Shown piece by piece: positions 8,122-16,196 of a stretch of DNA of 64,000 nucleotides. Positions within the stretch are counted from its first letter, which is position 1, and the number at the start of each line of letters is the position of its first letter. The position numbers were made by a program, and so were the translations under genes. The DNA lies in contig NZ_JBAJMW010000008.1 of NCBI RefSeq assembly GCF_036881825.1, forward strand, positions 1 to 64,000, read 5' to 3'. The notes beneath the pieces were generated by a model. That model was not told where the DNA came from and searched no databases. It saw only the letters and a list, made by a program, of their open reading frames with translations. This DNA is from Tersicoccus mangrovi. Its GTDB lineage: Bacteria > Actinomycetota > Actinomycetes > Actinomycetales > Micrococcaceae.

Positions 8122-8580
8122 GTGTCGAGCCGATCGTCCTCAGCCGCCGCGGACGCCCCGGCGGATGCCCGTCAGGTCTCGCGTCCGGCCGAGCGGAACA
8201 CCCGTCAACGCGCCGCGGTCTCCCGCGTCCTCGACGAGCTCGACGACTTCGTCAGCACCCAGGAGCTGCACCGTATCCTGACCGAGCGCGGTGAGCGCGT
8301 CTCGCTCGCGACGGCGTACCGGGTGCTGCAGTCGATGGCCGACGACGGCCGGGTGGACGTGCTGCGCGGGGCGGACGGCGAGGCCGTCTACCGCCGGTGC
8401 GAGGTCTCGGTCCACCATCACCACCTGGTGTGCCGCGTGTGTGGCAAGGCGGTGGAGGTGCAGGCGCCCGCGATCGAGTCGTGGGCCGAGCGGATCGCCG
8501 CCGAGAACGGCTTCACCGAGGTCGAGCACACCGTCGAGGTGTACGGGCTCTGCCCGCGGTGCTCGGCCGCGCGGCGCTGA
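8122..8580 (+). CDS. zur: Fur family regulator, probable zinc uptake regulator Zur
   Basis: A 152-residue Fur-family repressor. A winged helix (about 20-95) is followed by the metal site with an HHHH run, two CxxC pairs (CRVC near 109, CPRC near 145) for a structural zinc, and a dimerisation domain. Its convergent neighbour is znuBCA, which argues for Zur rather than Fur or PerR. With zinc bound it should repress high-affinity zinc uptake. The GTG start is supported by CAGGAGG about 6 nt upstream, and no closer ATG fits. The first 25 residues are a disordered Ser/Ala tail. Confidence 0.88.
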   Translation: MSSRSSSAAADAPADARQVSRPAERNTRQRAAVSRVLDELDDFVSTQELHRILTERGERVSLATAYRVLQSMADDGRVDVLRGADGEAVYRRCEVSVHHHHLVCRVCGKAVEVQAPAIESWAERIAAENGFTEVEHTVEVYGLCPRCSAARR

Positions 8581-8597
8581 CCCGCCCCGGCAGAAGG

Positions 8598-8646
8598 TGA
8601 GCCGGACGACCGGCTCAGGACACCGCGGCCGGCTCAGGACACCGCG
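8598..8646. terminator. Terminator between zur and znuB with a duplicated arm
   Basis: TGAGCCGG (8598-8605) pairs perfectly with CCGGCTCA (8610-8617) around loop ACGA. An 18-bp segment starting CCGGCTCAGG occurs at 8610-8627 and again, identical, at 8629-8646, so the right arm exists twice; the second copy contains the znuB stop codon. It is likely a bidirectional terminator for the two convergent units. Confidence 0.6.
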
Positions 8647-9542
8647 ACGGCGTCGTCGGGCTCCAGCTCGGGCGACCGCCCGGCCCGCGCGTGTCCGCCC
8701 CGCCGCTCCCGTACCGCGCCCGTCACCCGGCACACCAGGTAGATGAGGAACGAGATGGTGGTGACGTAGGGGCTGATGGGGATGGTCCCGCCGAGGGCGA
8801 GGAGGATGCCGCCGACCGCGGCCGTCACCCCGAACACGACGCTGAGCACGGCCACGAGCCACGGCGTGGAGGTCACGCGCAGTGCCGCGGCGGCGGGCGT
8901 GATCAGCAGCGAGAGCACGAGCAGCGCGCCGACCACCTGGATGGACAACGCCACGGACAGGCCCAGCAGCACCATGAAGGCGACCGAGAGGACGCCCACC
9001 GGGAGGCCGCGGGCGGCCGCCATGTCGGGATCGGCGCTGGCGAACACGAGGGGTCGCCACAGCACGGCGAGCCCGGCGAGGACGACCACCGCGACGACCA
9101 GCAACCACTGCAGCTGGACGGCCTCGACGGCGACGATCTGCCCGGTCAGCAGCCCGAACTTGTTGGCGGAGCGCCCCTGGTAGAGGGAGAGGAAGAGGAT
9201 GCCGAGGCCCAGGCCGAACGGCATCAGCACCCCGATCGTGGAGTTGCGGTCCCGCGCCCGCACGCCCATCAGCCCGAGCACGACGGCGGCCAGGACCGAC
9301 CCGACGAGCGAGCCGGCGATGACGTTGACCCCGATGAGCAGCGCGAAGGACGCTCCCGCGAAGGAGAGCTCGGCGATGCCGTGCACGGCGAAGGCGAGGT
9401 CGCGCATCATCACGAACACCCCGATCAACCCGCCCACGAGCCCGAGCACGGCGGCGGCGACCAGCGAGGTGGTGACGAGCGGCAGCAGCTCCCCGTAGTC
9501 GGCGAAGTTGATGATCGAACCCCAGAACGCGTCGGTGTTCAC
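8634..9542 (-). CDS. znuB: Zinc ABC transporter permease ZnuB
   Basis: A 302-residue integral membrane protein with about eight hydrophobic helices, of the ABC-3 family that imports zinc or manganese. The conserved segment FAVHGIAELSFAGAS is near residues 50-65. It is the membrane component of ZnuABC: genes for the ATPase and the binding protein are directly upstream in the same operon, with only one base between the znuC stop and the GTG start here. The convergent zur gene supports zinc as substrate. Confidence 0.9.
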   Translation of the reverse strand: MNTDAFWGSIINFADYGELLPLVTTSLVAAAVLGLVGGLIGVFVMMRDLAFAVHGIAELSFAGASFALLIGVNVIAGSLVGSVLAAVVLGLMGVRARDRNSTIGVLMPFGLGLGILFLSLYQGRSANKFGLLTGQIVAVEAVQLQWLLVVAVVVLAGLAVLWRPLVFASADPDMAAARGLPVGVLSVAFMVLLGLSVALSIQVVGALLVLSLLITPAAAALRVTSTPWLVAVLSVVFGVTAAVGGILLALGGTIPISPYVTTISFLIYLVCRVTGAVRERRGGHARAGRSPELEPDDAVAVS

Positions 9543-9543
9543 G

Positions 9544-10374
9544 TCAGTCCTCCTCGCCCGGATCGGCCTGGTGATCGTGGTGGTGATGGGTCGTGGCGTC
9601 GGGCAGGCCGACGACGACGAGCCGGCCGCCGGTCTCGATCACCTCGACCCGCGACCCGTACATGTCGGAGAGCACGTCGGTGCGCAGCACCTCGTCCGGC
9701 GTGCCCAGCCGGAACCGTCCGCCGACGAGGTAGAGCACCCGGTCCACGTGGTCGAGGATCGGGTTGATCTCGTGGGTGACGAAGACGACGGCGCTGCCCT
9801 GGTCGGTGCGCTGCCGGTCGATCAGCTCGGCGACGGCCTGCTGGTGCTTCAGGTCCAGCGAGAGCAGCGGCTCGTCGCACAGCAGCAGCCGCGGCCGGGT
9901 GGCCAGGGCCTGGGCCACGCGCAGGCGCTGCTGCTCCCCGCCGGAGAGCGCCCCGACCGGGGCGTCCGCGTAGGACGTCGCGCCGACCCGCTCGAGCAGC
10001 TCGTCGACGCGGCGGGCGTGCTCGCGCCGCTTGACGCGCAGGCCGAGCCGGGTGCCGTCGAGCCCGAGGCCCACGAGGTCACGTGCCCGCAGCGGGGTGT
10101 AGGGCGCGAACGGCCGCTGTTGCGGGATGTAGCCGGTGCGGGCGGAGGCGCGTCCGGGCGCGTGCCCGTCGACCGTGACCGTGCCGGCGTCGAGGTGCTG
10201 GAGTCCGAGCAGTGTCCGCAGCAGGGTGGTCTTGCCGGAGCCGTTGGGGCCGAGAACGGCGAGGAACTCGCCCGGTTCGACGGTCAGGTCCAGGCCGTCG
10301 AAGATGCGGCGGTCGCCGAAGGAGAGGGTGGCACCGTCCAGACGGGCGGCGGGGGTGGTGGGAGCGGGGCTCAC
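9544..10374 (-). CDS. znuC: Zinc ABC transporter ATP-binding protein ZnuC
   Basis: A 276-residue ABC ATPase with Walker A GPNGSGKTT near residue 41, the Q-loop, the signature LSGGEQQRL near 145 and Walker B LLLCDEPLLSLD. It powers import through ZnuB. The C terminus carries an HHHHDH cluster near 261-266, a plausible zinc-sensing or buffering tail. The GTG start overlaps the stop of znuA (GTGA), so translation is probably coupled. Lipid or manganese transport is possible for this family, but the neighbours favour zinc. Confidence 0.92.
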   Translation of the reverse strand: MSPAPTTPAARLDGATLSFGDRRIFDGLDLTVEPGEFLAVLGPNGSGKTTLLRTLLGLQHLDAGTVTVDGHAPGRASARTGYIPQQRPFAPYTPLRARDLVGLGLDGTRLGLRVKRREHARRVDELLERVGATSYADAPVGALSGGEQQRLRVAQALATRPRLLLCDEPLLSLDLKHQQAVAELIDRQRTDQGSAVVFVTHEINPILDHVDRVLYLVGGRFRLGTPDEVLRTDVLSDMYGSRVEVIETGGRLVVVGLPDATTHHHHDHQADPGEED

Positions 10375-11354
10375 CGCCGGGCCCGCAGGGCGGACTCGAC
10401 AGCGCCGATGTTCGCGGACATCCAGTCAGCGTAGTGCGTGCCGTCGGGCAGGGTCTCGGTGAAGTCGACGACGGGGACGCCCGCGCTCTGCGCCGCGGCG
10501 GCGACGGCCCGCGTCTGTTCGCTCTCGGACTGGGTGTTGTAGGCGAGCAGAGCGACCTTCTTCTGCTGCATGAGCGTGCGCACGGCGTTCAGGTCCGTCG
10601 GGGACACGTCCCCGCCCTCCTCGACGGCGTGGGTGAACGAGGCCGGGGTGACGTTGTGCAGCCCGGCGTCCTGCAGCAGGTACAGCGGCACGGGCTCGGT
10701 GATCGCGACGTCGTGCTGGACGCCGTCCTTCGCGGTGGCGGACTTCGCCGCGGCCAGCCGCGCGCGCAGGGCGGCCAGCTTCGCGGTCAGCGCGTCGGCG
10801 TTGGTGTTGAAGGCCTTCGCGTCGGCCGGCCGCTGGGCCGCGAGCCTGTCCTTCACGGCGGCGACGATCTTCTCCGCCGTCGGCAGGCTGTACCAGACGT
10901 GCTCGTTGAAGGCGCCGTGATCGTGCCCGTCGGACGGCGACTCCGAGGCGCCGGCGCTGCTCTCCTCCAGGCCCGAGGTGGCGACCGCGTCGATCACGTT
11001 CGCCGCGGCGACGTGGTCCGCCGAGATCAGCGACTCCATGAACGGGTCGTAGCCGCCGCCGTTGACGATGACGAGGTCCGCCCTGGACACGGCCAGCCGG
11101 TCCCGCACCGTCGCCTCGTACGAGTGAGGGTCCTGGTCCGGCCGGTTGATCAGCGAGGTCACCGTCACCGCGTCGCCACCGACGGTCGCGGCGATGTCTC
11201 CGTACACGTCGGTGGAGGCGACCACCTGGAGGCGGCCGTCACCGGAGGAGGCGGAGGAGCCGGCGTTCGTGCCGCCGCTGTCGCTGCACGCGGCGAGCGG
11301 CAGCAGGAGGGCGGCGACCGCGAGCGCGGTGAGGGTGCGGGCGGGGCGGGGCAC
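10371..11354 (-). CDS. znuA: Zinc-binding lipoprotein ZnuA
   Basis: A 327-residue cluster A-I solute-binding protein that captures zinc outside the membrane for ZnuBC. The N terminus has a basic start, a hydrophobic stretch and the lipobox LAAC, with the Cys near residue 22. A His-rich loop (GHDHGAFNEHVW) and later conserved His, Glu and Asp residues fit metal binding. I chose the GTG at 11354 because it gives a proper lipoprotein signal and has GAGG six bases upstream; a longer reading to 11498 adds a low-complexity Ser/Arg leader with no signal character. First gene of znuABC. Confidence 0.88.
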   Translation of the reverse strand: MPRPARTLTALAVAALLLPLAACSDSGGTNAGSSASSGDGRLQVVASTDVYGDIAATVGGDAVTVTSLINRPDQDPHSYEATVRDRLAVSRADLVIVNGGGYDPFMESLISADHVAAANVIDAVATSGLEESSAGASESPSDGHDHGAFNEHVWYSLPTAEKIVAAVKDRLAAQRPADAKAFNTNADALTAKLAALRARLAAAKSATAKDGVQHDVAITEPVPLYLLQDAGLHNVTPASFTHAVEEGGDVSPTDLNAVRTLMQQKKVALLAYNTQSESEQTRAVAAAAQSAGVPVVDFTETLPDGTHYADWMSANIGAVESALRARR

Positions 11355-11460
11355 GGAGGACCTCGGTTCGAAGGAGGCGGGCCGGTCCGGGACGGACGGC
11401 GGCCGCGGCGACGGGCGACTGACTCGAAGACGACGACGGATCGACGATGACGACGAGTCC

Positions 11461-11491
11461 AGATGACACTGGATCGAGATGACAATGGATC
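11461..11491 (-). promoter_or_regulatory. Tandem 15-bp repeats upstream of znuA, candidate operator
   Basis: AGATGACACTGGATC (11461-11475) and AGATGACAATGGATC (11477-11491) differ at one base and repeat every 16 bp. They lie about 110 bp upstream of the znuA start; a -10-like TAGGAT (minus strand) lies further upstream, near 11513. A regulator such as Zur could bind here. The sequence is not a textbook Zur box. Confidence 0.4.
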
Positions 11492-11589
11492 GCAACAAGC
11501 GACCTCGTCATCCTAACCACAGTCGCGAACGATTCGCATCTGCGTTACATTCCCGACGGGTCGTCCTTCGCGCGGCGCACCGCCGTCCG

Positions 11590-12645
11590 TCAGCCGTTGC
11601 GGCGCGAGTCCTGCGTCTGGGTCGCGTCGCGGATCTCGCCGACCAGCTGCTCGATGATGTCCTCGAGGAAGAGGACACCGAGCGTCCGGCCGTCGGCGTC
11701 GATGACGCGGGCCAGGTGGGAGCCGGTGCGCTGCATGAGGGCCAGCGCGTCCTCCACCTCCTCCTCGGGCGCGAGGTTGACCAGGGTGCGCACGTGCGAC
11801 TCGGGGATCGGCCGCTGGTGGGCGGCCGGGTCGATCCCGAGCACGTCCTTCAGGTGCAGGTACCCGGTCAGGTTGCCCGCCTCGTCGACGAAGACGAACC
11901 GCGAGTAGCCGGTACGCCCGACCATCCGCTCGAACTCCTCCGGCGTCGCCCCGACCCCGATGGTCACGAGGTCCTCGACGGCCACCATCGTGTCCCGCGC
12001 GTGGTGGCCCGAGAACTCGAGGGCACCGGAGATGATGCCCGCCTCGTCGTCGACCAGGCCGGTGCGCGTGGACTCCTCGACGATCGAGGCCAGCTCGTCC
12101 AGGGTGAAGGTCGAGGTCACCTCGTCCTTCGGGCGGACGCCGAACAGCCGCACGACGTGATTGGCCGTCCAGTTCAACGCCATGATGACGTGCTTGACGA
12201 GGCGGCCGACGAACACGAGCGGCGGGGCCAGCACGAGCGCGGCGCGGTCCGCCACGGAGACCGAGATGTTCTTCGGCACCATCTCGCCGAGGGTCACGTG
12301 CAGGAAGGTGACGATCAACAGCGCCGCCGCGAATCCGACGACGGACGCCACCTCCTCCGAGAGCCCCACGATCCCGAGCGGATCGGCGATCAGGTGGTGG
12401 ATGGCCGGCTCGGCGACCTGCAGGATCAGCAGCGAACAGACGGTGATGCCCAGCTGCGAGCACGCCAGCATGAGGGAGACGTTCTCCATCGCCCACAGCG
12501 TGGTCTTCGCGCGCCGGTGCCCGGTCTCGGCCAGCGGCTCGATCTGGCTGCGCCGCGCGGACATGATGGCGAACTCCGCGCCGACGAAGAACGCGTTGCC
12601 GATCAGCAGGACGACGAGCCAGACGATGCCCAACCAGTCACTCAT
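11590..12645 (-). CDS. CNNM/HlyC-CorC membrane protein with CBS pair (second of two)
   Basis: A 351-residue protein of the HlyC/CorC family. It has an N-terminal DUF21 (CNNM) domain with about four membrane helices, including the conserved GELVPKN-like GEMVPKNI near residues 119-126, then two CBS domains (about 205-330). The transporter-associated C-terminal domain found in many homologues is missing here. The family is linked to magnesium or cobalt efflux and is often annotated as hemolysin without direct support. The ATG overlaps the stop of the paralogous gene upstream (ATGA), so the two are made together and may form a heteromer. Confidence 0.88.
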   Translation of the reverse strand: MSDWLGIVWLVVLLIGNAFFVGAEFAIMSARRSQIEPLAETGHRRAKTTLWAMENVSLMLACSQLGITVCSLLILQVAEPAIHHLIADPLGIVGLSEEVASVVGFAAALLIVTFLHVTLGEMVPKNISVSVADRAALVLAPPLVFVGRLVKHVIMALNWTANHVVRLFGVRPKDEVTSTFTLDELASIVEESTRTGLVDDEAGIISGALEFSGHHARDTMVAVEDLVTIGVGATPEEFERMVGRTGYSRFVFVDEAGNLTGYLHLKDVLGIDPAAHQRPIPESHVRTLVNLAPEEEVEDALALMQRTGSHLARVIDADGRTLGVLFLEDIIEQLVGEIRDATQTQDSRRNG

Positions 12646-14120
12646 CGGGTCCGCCCTCCCGTCTGCGTCGGGGCGACGGCGTGCGAGCCGGACAGCCGTG
12701 TCCGCGTCGCCGTGACGGGAGCACCGTCGCCGGCACCGTCGCCGGCATCGCGTCGGGCGCCGCCGTCGGGTGTCGTGCTCTCGGGTGTCGTGCCGTCGAG
12801 CGTCGGGCCGTCGGTCGTGGTGTCGCTCGGTCGCTGCGTGAAACGGATCCGGTCGAGGCGGCGGCCGTCCATGCGCTCGACGGTGAGCACTCCGGCCTCC
12901 AGCGGCACGGTGTCGCCCGGGACCGGGATCCGGCCGAGCTCGCTCATCACGAAGCCGCCGACCGTCTCGTACCCGGACTCGTCCGGCACGGCCAGGCCGG
13001 GGATCTGCTCGCTGACCTCGTCGGGGCGCATCAGGCCCGGGAAGTACCAGTCCCCCGCCGCGCTCTGCAGCACGCCGGGCTTGACCCGGTCGTGCTCGTC
13101 GGAGACCTCGCCGACGATCTCCTCGACCAGGTCCTCGAGGGTGACGATGCCGGCGGTGCCGCCGTACTCGTCGAGCACGACGGCCAGCTGGAGGTTGCCG
13201 TCGCGCAGTTCGGCGAGCAGCGCGTCGAGGTGGACGGTCTCGGGCACGCGCAGGACGTCGGTCATGATGACCCCGACGGCCAGGTGGGCGCGGCGCTCGG
13301 CCGGCACCCCGATGGCCTTCTTCACGTGCACGACGCCGCGGATCTCGTCGACCGACGCGCCGAGCACGGGGAAGCGCGAGTAGCCCGTGCTGCGGGCCAG
13401 TTCGACGACGTCGGCGACCGTCGCCTCGCCGTCCACCGACGCCATCCGGGGCCGCGGCGTCATGACGTCGGCAGCCGTCTGGCTCGCGAAGCCGAGGGTG
13501 CGGGAGACGAAGGTCGCCGTCCCGGCGTCCAGGGTGCCCAGCTGCGCCGAGCGCCGCACCATCGAGGAGAGCTCCTCGGGCGACCGGGCGCCGGAGAGCT
13601 CCTCCTTCGCCTCCAGGCCCATGAGGTGCAGGATGCGGTTCGCGAAGCCGTTGAGCACGATGATCGCCGGCTTGAACACGGCGGTGAACATCAGCTGCGG
13701 GCGGGCCAGCGCCCGGCCCAGCGGCAGGGCGATCGCGATGGCGATGTTCTTGGGCACGAGTTCGCCGAGCAGCATCGAGAACAGGGTGGCGATGATCATG
13801 GCCACCACGAGGGCGATGCCGTGCAGCAGGGGATCCGGTACCCCGACGGCGAGCAGCGGAGCGCGCAGCAGCGTCGCGAGCGAGGGCTCCATGACGTAAC
13901 CGGTCAACAGCGTCGTCAGCGTGATCCCGAGCTGGCAGCTGGACAGCTGCGTCGACAGGCTCTTGAGGCAGCGCAGGAGTGCCTCGGCGCCGGGTTCACC
14001 GGCGGCGACGGAGCGCTGGACCTGGGTCTGGTCGAGGGCGACCAGGGAGAACTCGACGGCGACGAAGAAGCCGGTGCCGAGCACGAGCACGACACCCGCC
14101 AGCAGGAGCAGCCATTCCAT
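12642..14120 (-). CDS. CNNM/HlyC-CorC membrane protein with CBS pair and CorC domain
   Basis: A 492-residue paralogue of the next gene. It has the DUF21 membrane domain with LLGELVPKNIAIAIA near residues 115-130, two CBS domains (about 205-335) and a C-terminal CorC/HlyC domain (about 350-430), followed by a disordered Thr/Asp/Gly-rich tail of about 60 residues. It probably exports or senses divalent cations at the membrane. The ATG at 14120 follows GGAG by 6 nt; a TTG one codon upstream is also open. It is preceded by a long folded leader that may regulate it. Confidence 0.88.
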   Translation of the reverse strand: MEWLLLLAGVVLVLGTGFFVAVEFSLVALDQTQVQRSVAAGEPGAEALLRCLKSLSTQLSSCQLGITLTTLLTGYVMEPSLATLLRAPLLAVGVPDPLLHGIALVVAMIIATLFSMLLGELVPKNIAIAIALPLGRALARPQLMFTAVFKPAIIVLNGFANRILHLMGLEAKEELSGARSPEELSSMVRRSAQLGTLDAGTATFVSRTLGFASQTAADVMTPRPRMASVDGEATVADVVELARSTGYSRFPVLGASVDEIRGVVHVKKAIGVPAERRAHLAVGVIMTDVLRVPETVHLDALLAELRDGNLQLAVVLDEYGGTAGIVTLEDLVEEIVGEVSDEHDRVKPGVLQSAAGDWYFPGLMRPDEVSEQIPGLAVPDESGYETVGGFVMSELGRIPVPGDTVPLEAGVLTVERMDGRRLDRIRFTQRPSDTTTDGPTLDGTTPESTTPDGGARRDAGDGAGDGAPVTATRTRLSGSHAVAPTQTGGRTR

Positions 14121-14184
14121 CAACGGCTCCGGACCGGCAGCGGGAATCGAGCGTGCCGGTCAGGCAGCCCGGCGGCGCTCGTAC

Positions 14185-14278
14185 GGACGGCCCCGAGGGG
14201 CCAGGAGGAACTTCGACCCGGGGCAGCATCAGCTGCGCCCGGGGCCCTCCTCACGGATCGGCGGGGTGAGTGTCGTCC
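14185..14278 (-). ncRNA. Candidate structured leader RNA of the CNNM operon
   Basis: A nested fold is visible. A closing stem GGACG (14185-14189)/CGTCC (14274-14278) encloses hairpin GGCCC/GGGCC (14189-14202), a stem GGAGG (14204-14208)/CCTCC (14246-14250) and a short TCAC/GTGA helix (14251-14269). The GGAGG stem encloses an 11-bp hairpin, CCCGGG plus GCAGC, with loop ATCA and one bulge (14217-14243). With a promoter at 14291-14296 the fold would occupy most of a ~160-nt leader. I cannot match it to a known riboswitch. Confidence 0.5.
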
Positions 14279-14290
14279 CATAAGAGTTCC

Positions 14291-14296
14291 AGTCTA
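14291..14296 (-). promoter_or_regulatory. -10 element of the CNNM operon
   Basis: TAGACT on the minus strand lies about 170 bp upstream of the CNNM start codon. The expected transcript starts near 14284, just before the closing stem of the folded leader. A weak -35-like TTTCAG lies 16 bp upstream of the hexamer. Confidence 0.45.
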
Positions 14297-14342
14297 CAAG
14301 AGCACTTCCGCCCTGAAACGGGCGGAACGGGGCAGGCCCCGC

Positions 14343-15815
14343 TCACCAGCTCTGGGCGAGCGGGCGGCCCTCCTCGTACCCGGCGGCGGACTGGATGCCG
14401 ACGACGGCGCGCTGCCGGAACTCGGTGAGCGTGCGCGCGCCGGCGTAGGTCATCGAGCTGCGCACGCCCGACGTGATGCCGTCCAGCAGGTCCTGCACGC
14501 CGGGCCGCGCGGGGTCGATGTACATCCGCGAGCTGGAGATGCCCTCCTCGAACAGGCCCTTGCGCGCCCGCTCGAACGCTTCCTCGCGCTGGGTGCGGTT
14601 CTGCACGGCGCGGGCCGAGGCCATGCCGAAGCTCTCCTTGTACAGGCGGCCGTCGGCGCCCTCCTGCAGGTCGCCGGGGCTCTCGTGGGTTCCGGCGAAC
14701 CAGGAACCGATCATCACCTGGCTCGCGCCGGCCGCCAGGGCCAGGGCGACGTCGCGCGGGTAGCGGACGCCGCCGTCGGCCCACACGTGCCTGCCGAGCG
14801 CGCGCGCCTCGTCGGCGCACTCGAGCACGGCGCTGAACTGGGGCCGGCCCACCGCGGTCATCATGCGCGTGGTGCACATGGCGCCCGGGCCCACGCCGAC
14901 CTTGATGATGTCGGCGCCCGCGTCCACGAGGTCCCGCACGCCGGCCGCGCTGACGACGTTGCCGGCGACGACGGGCACGTGCGGGGCGAGGGAGCGGACG
15001 ACGCGCAGCGCGTCGATCATGCGGCGCTGGTGGCCGTGGGCGGTGTCGACGACGAGCGTGTCGACCCCGGCGTCGAGCAGGCCCCGGGTCTTGGCGGCGA
15101 CGTCGCCGTTGATCCCGACCGCGGCGGCGACCCGCAGGCGACCCTGCGCGTCGACGGCGGGACGGTAGAGGCCCGAGCGCAGCACGCCCGTGCGGGTCAG
15201 GGCGCCGGCGAGAACGCCGTCGCGCACCACGGGTGCGAACCCGGACGCGGTCTCGTTCAGGACGGCGAAGGCCTCGCGCAGCGCGGCCTCGGCGCGGGCC
15301 GGGTCGGACGCGAGGTCCGCGGCGTCCAGCCCGGCGGCGTCGACCGTCGGCACCGGCCGCAGCACGGACTCGAGGGAGGCGAAACGGTCGACACCGGCCA
15401 GATCGGCCTCGCCGGCGACGCCGAGGACGTGCCCCTCGTCGTCGGCGACGACGACGTACCCGTGGGCGCGCTTGCCGATCAGGTGGAGGGCGTCGACGAC
15501 CGTGTCGGCGGGGCCGAGCCGCACCGGGGTCTCGAACACGGTGTGCCGCCCCTTGACCCAGGCGGTCACCTCGGCGATCACCGGCAGCGGCACGTCCTGG
15601 GGCAGGACGCCGAGCGCGCCGCGGCGGGCGACCGTCTCGACCATGCGCCGGCCGGTCACCGCGGTCATGTTGGCCACGACGATGGGGATGGTGGTCCCGG
15701 TGCCGTCGTCGGTCGCGAGGTCGACGTCGAGGCGGGAGACCACGTCGGAGGCGGACGGCACCATGAACACGTCCGCGTAGGTCAGGTCGGTCGTCGGCTC
15801 GGTGAGGAACTTCAT
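14343..15815 (-). CDS. guaB1: GuaB1 family IMP dehydrogenase-related protein
   Basis: A 490-residue TIM-barrel protein of the IMP dehydrogenase/GMP reductase family with two CBS domains inserted near residues 95-215. The active-site loop with its Cys reads GVGPGAMCTTRMMT near 313, followed by the conserved GGVRYPRD. In mycobacteria the GuaB1 paralogue acts as a GMP reductase rather than an IMP dehydrogenase, so purine salvage from GMP to IMP is the likely role. I start at the ATG at 15815, which has AGGAGAGC upstream; the 74 codons further upstream are not conserved in character. It is divergent from kgd. Confidence 0.88.
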   Translation of the reverse strand: MKFLTEPTTDLTYADVFMVPSASDVVSRLDVDLATDDGTGTTIPIVVANMTAVTGRRMVETVARRGALGVLPQDVPLPVIAEVTAWVKGRHTVFETPVRLGPADTVVDALHLIGKRAHGYVVVADDEGHVLGVAGEADLAGVDRFASLESVLRPVPTVDAAGLDAADLASDPARAEAALREAFAVLNETASGFAPVVRDGVLAGALTRTGVLRSGLYRPAVDAQGRLRVAAAVGINGDVAAKTRGLLDAGVDTLVVDTAHGHQRRMIDALRVVRSLAPHVPVVAGNVVSAAGVRDLVDAGADIIKVGVGPGAMCTTRMMTAVGRPQFSAVLECADEARALGRHVWADGGVRYPRDVALALAAGASQVMIGSWFAGTHESPGDLQEGADGRLYKESFGMASARAVQNRTQREEAFERARKGLFEEGISSSRMYIDPARPGVQDLLDGITSGVRSSMTYAGARTLTEFRQRAVVGIQSAAGYEEGRPLAQSW

Positions 15816-16047
15816 TCTCGGTGCTCTCCTGCGGCAGTCCGGGTGGTCATCCGGGGGGCAAAACCTCACCACGATACCGTCCGGCGAGCGCCGCGGACAA
15901 ATCTCCGCCCGCCGTGGTGTTCGAATCTCGCGCCGTCGCCGCGCCGTCTCGATGCTCACCCGGGTCACTCTCGACGTGTCGTGGATCACGTCGATCGCCG
16001 TGTTGCCGTCGGCGGTGCCGTGATTAGCCACCCTCACCCATGGTCAC

Positions 16048-16053
16048 TAGACT
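16048..16053 (+). promoter_or_regulatory. -10 element of kgd
   Basis: TAGACT about 144 nt upstream of the kgd start codon, with a weak -35-like TTAGCC 18 bp before it. The gap from 15816 to 16196 otherwise holds the divergent guaB1 upstream region and no convincing gene. Confidence 0.4.
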
Positions 16054-16196
16054 GGCGGTGGTCTCCGCTGCCCAGGCGCGACCACGCGCGGCCTGATGAC
16101 GAGCCGACCACGGGACGTCCGGCACGTCGCGCGTACGGCCTGAGCGTGTGTGAGGCGACGGTGGATCGGGCAGCACAGACGGAAGAGGCGAATTCA

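Noticed and set aside
11479..13383. 634-residue plus-strand frame opposite the CNNM genes
   Set aside because: Low-complexity shadow; the minus strand carries two complete CNNM/CBS proteins.
14185..14278. Assignment of the CNNM leader to a known riboswitch class such as yybP-ykoY or M-box
   Set aside because: I could not find the conserved core of either class by eye, so it is left unnamed.
15816..16037. N-terminal extension of GuaB1 by 74 codons
   Set aside because: Arg-rich and unlike the family; the ATG at 15815 has a good ribosome site.
12681..16196. Upstream extension of the kgd frame by 1172 codons
   Set aside because: The extension is antisense to the CNNM and guaB1 genes; the conserved Kgd N terminus begins at the TTG at 16197.
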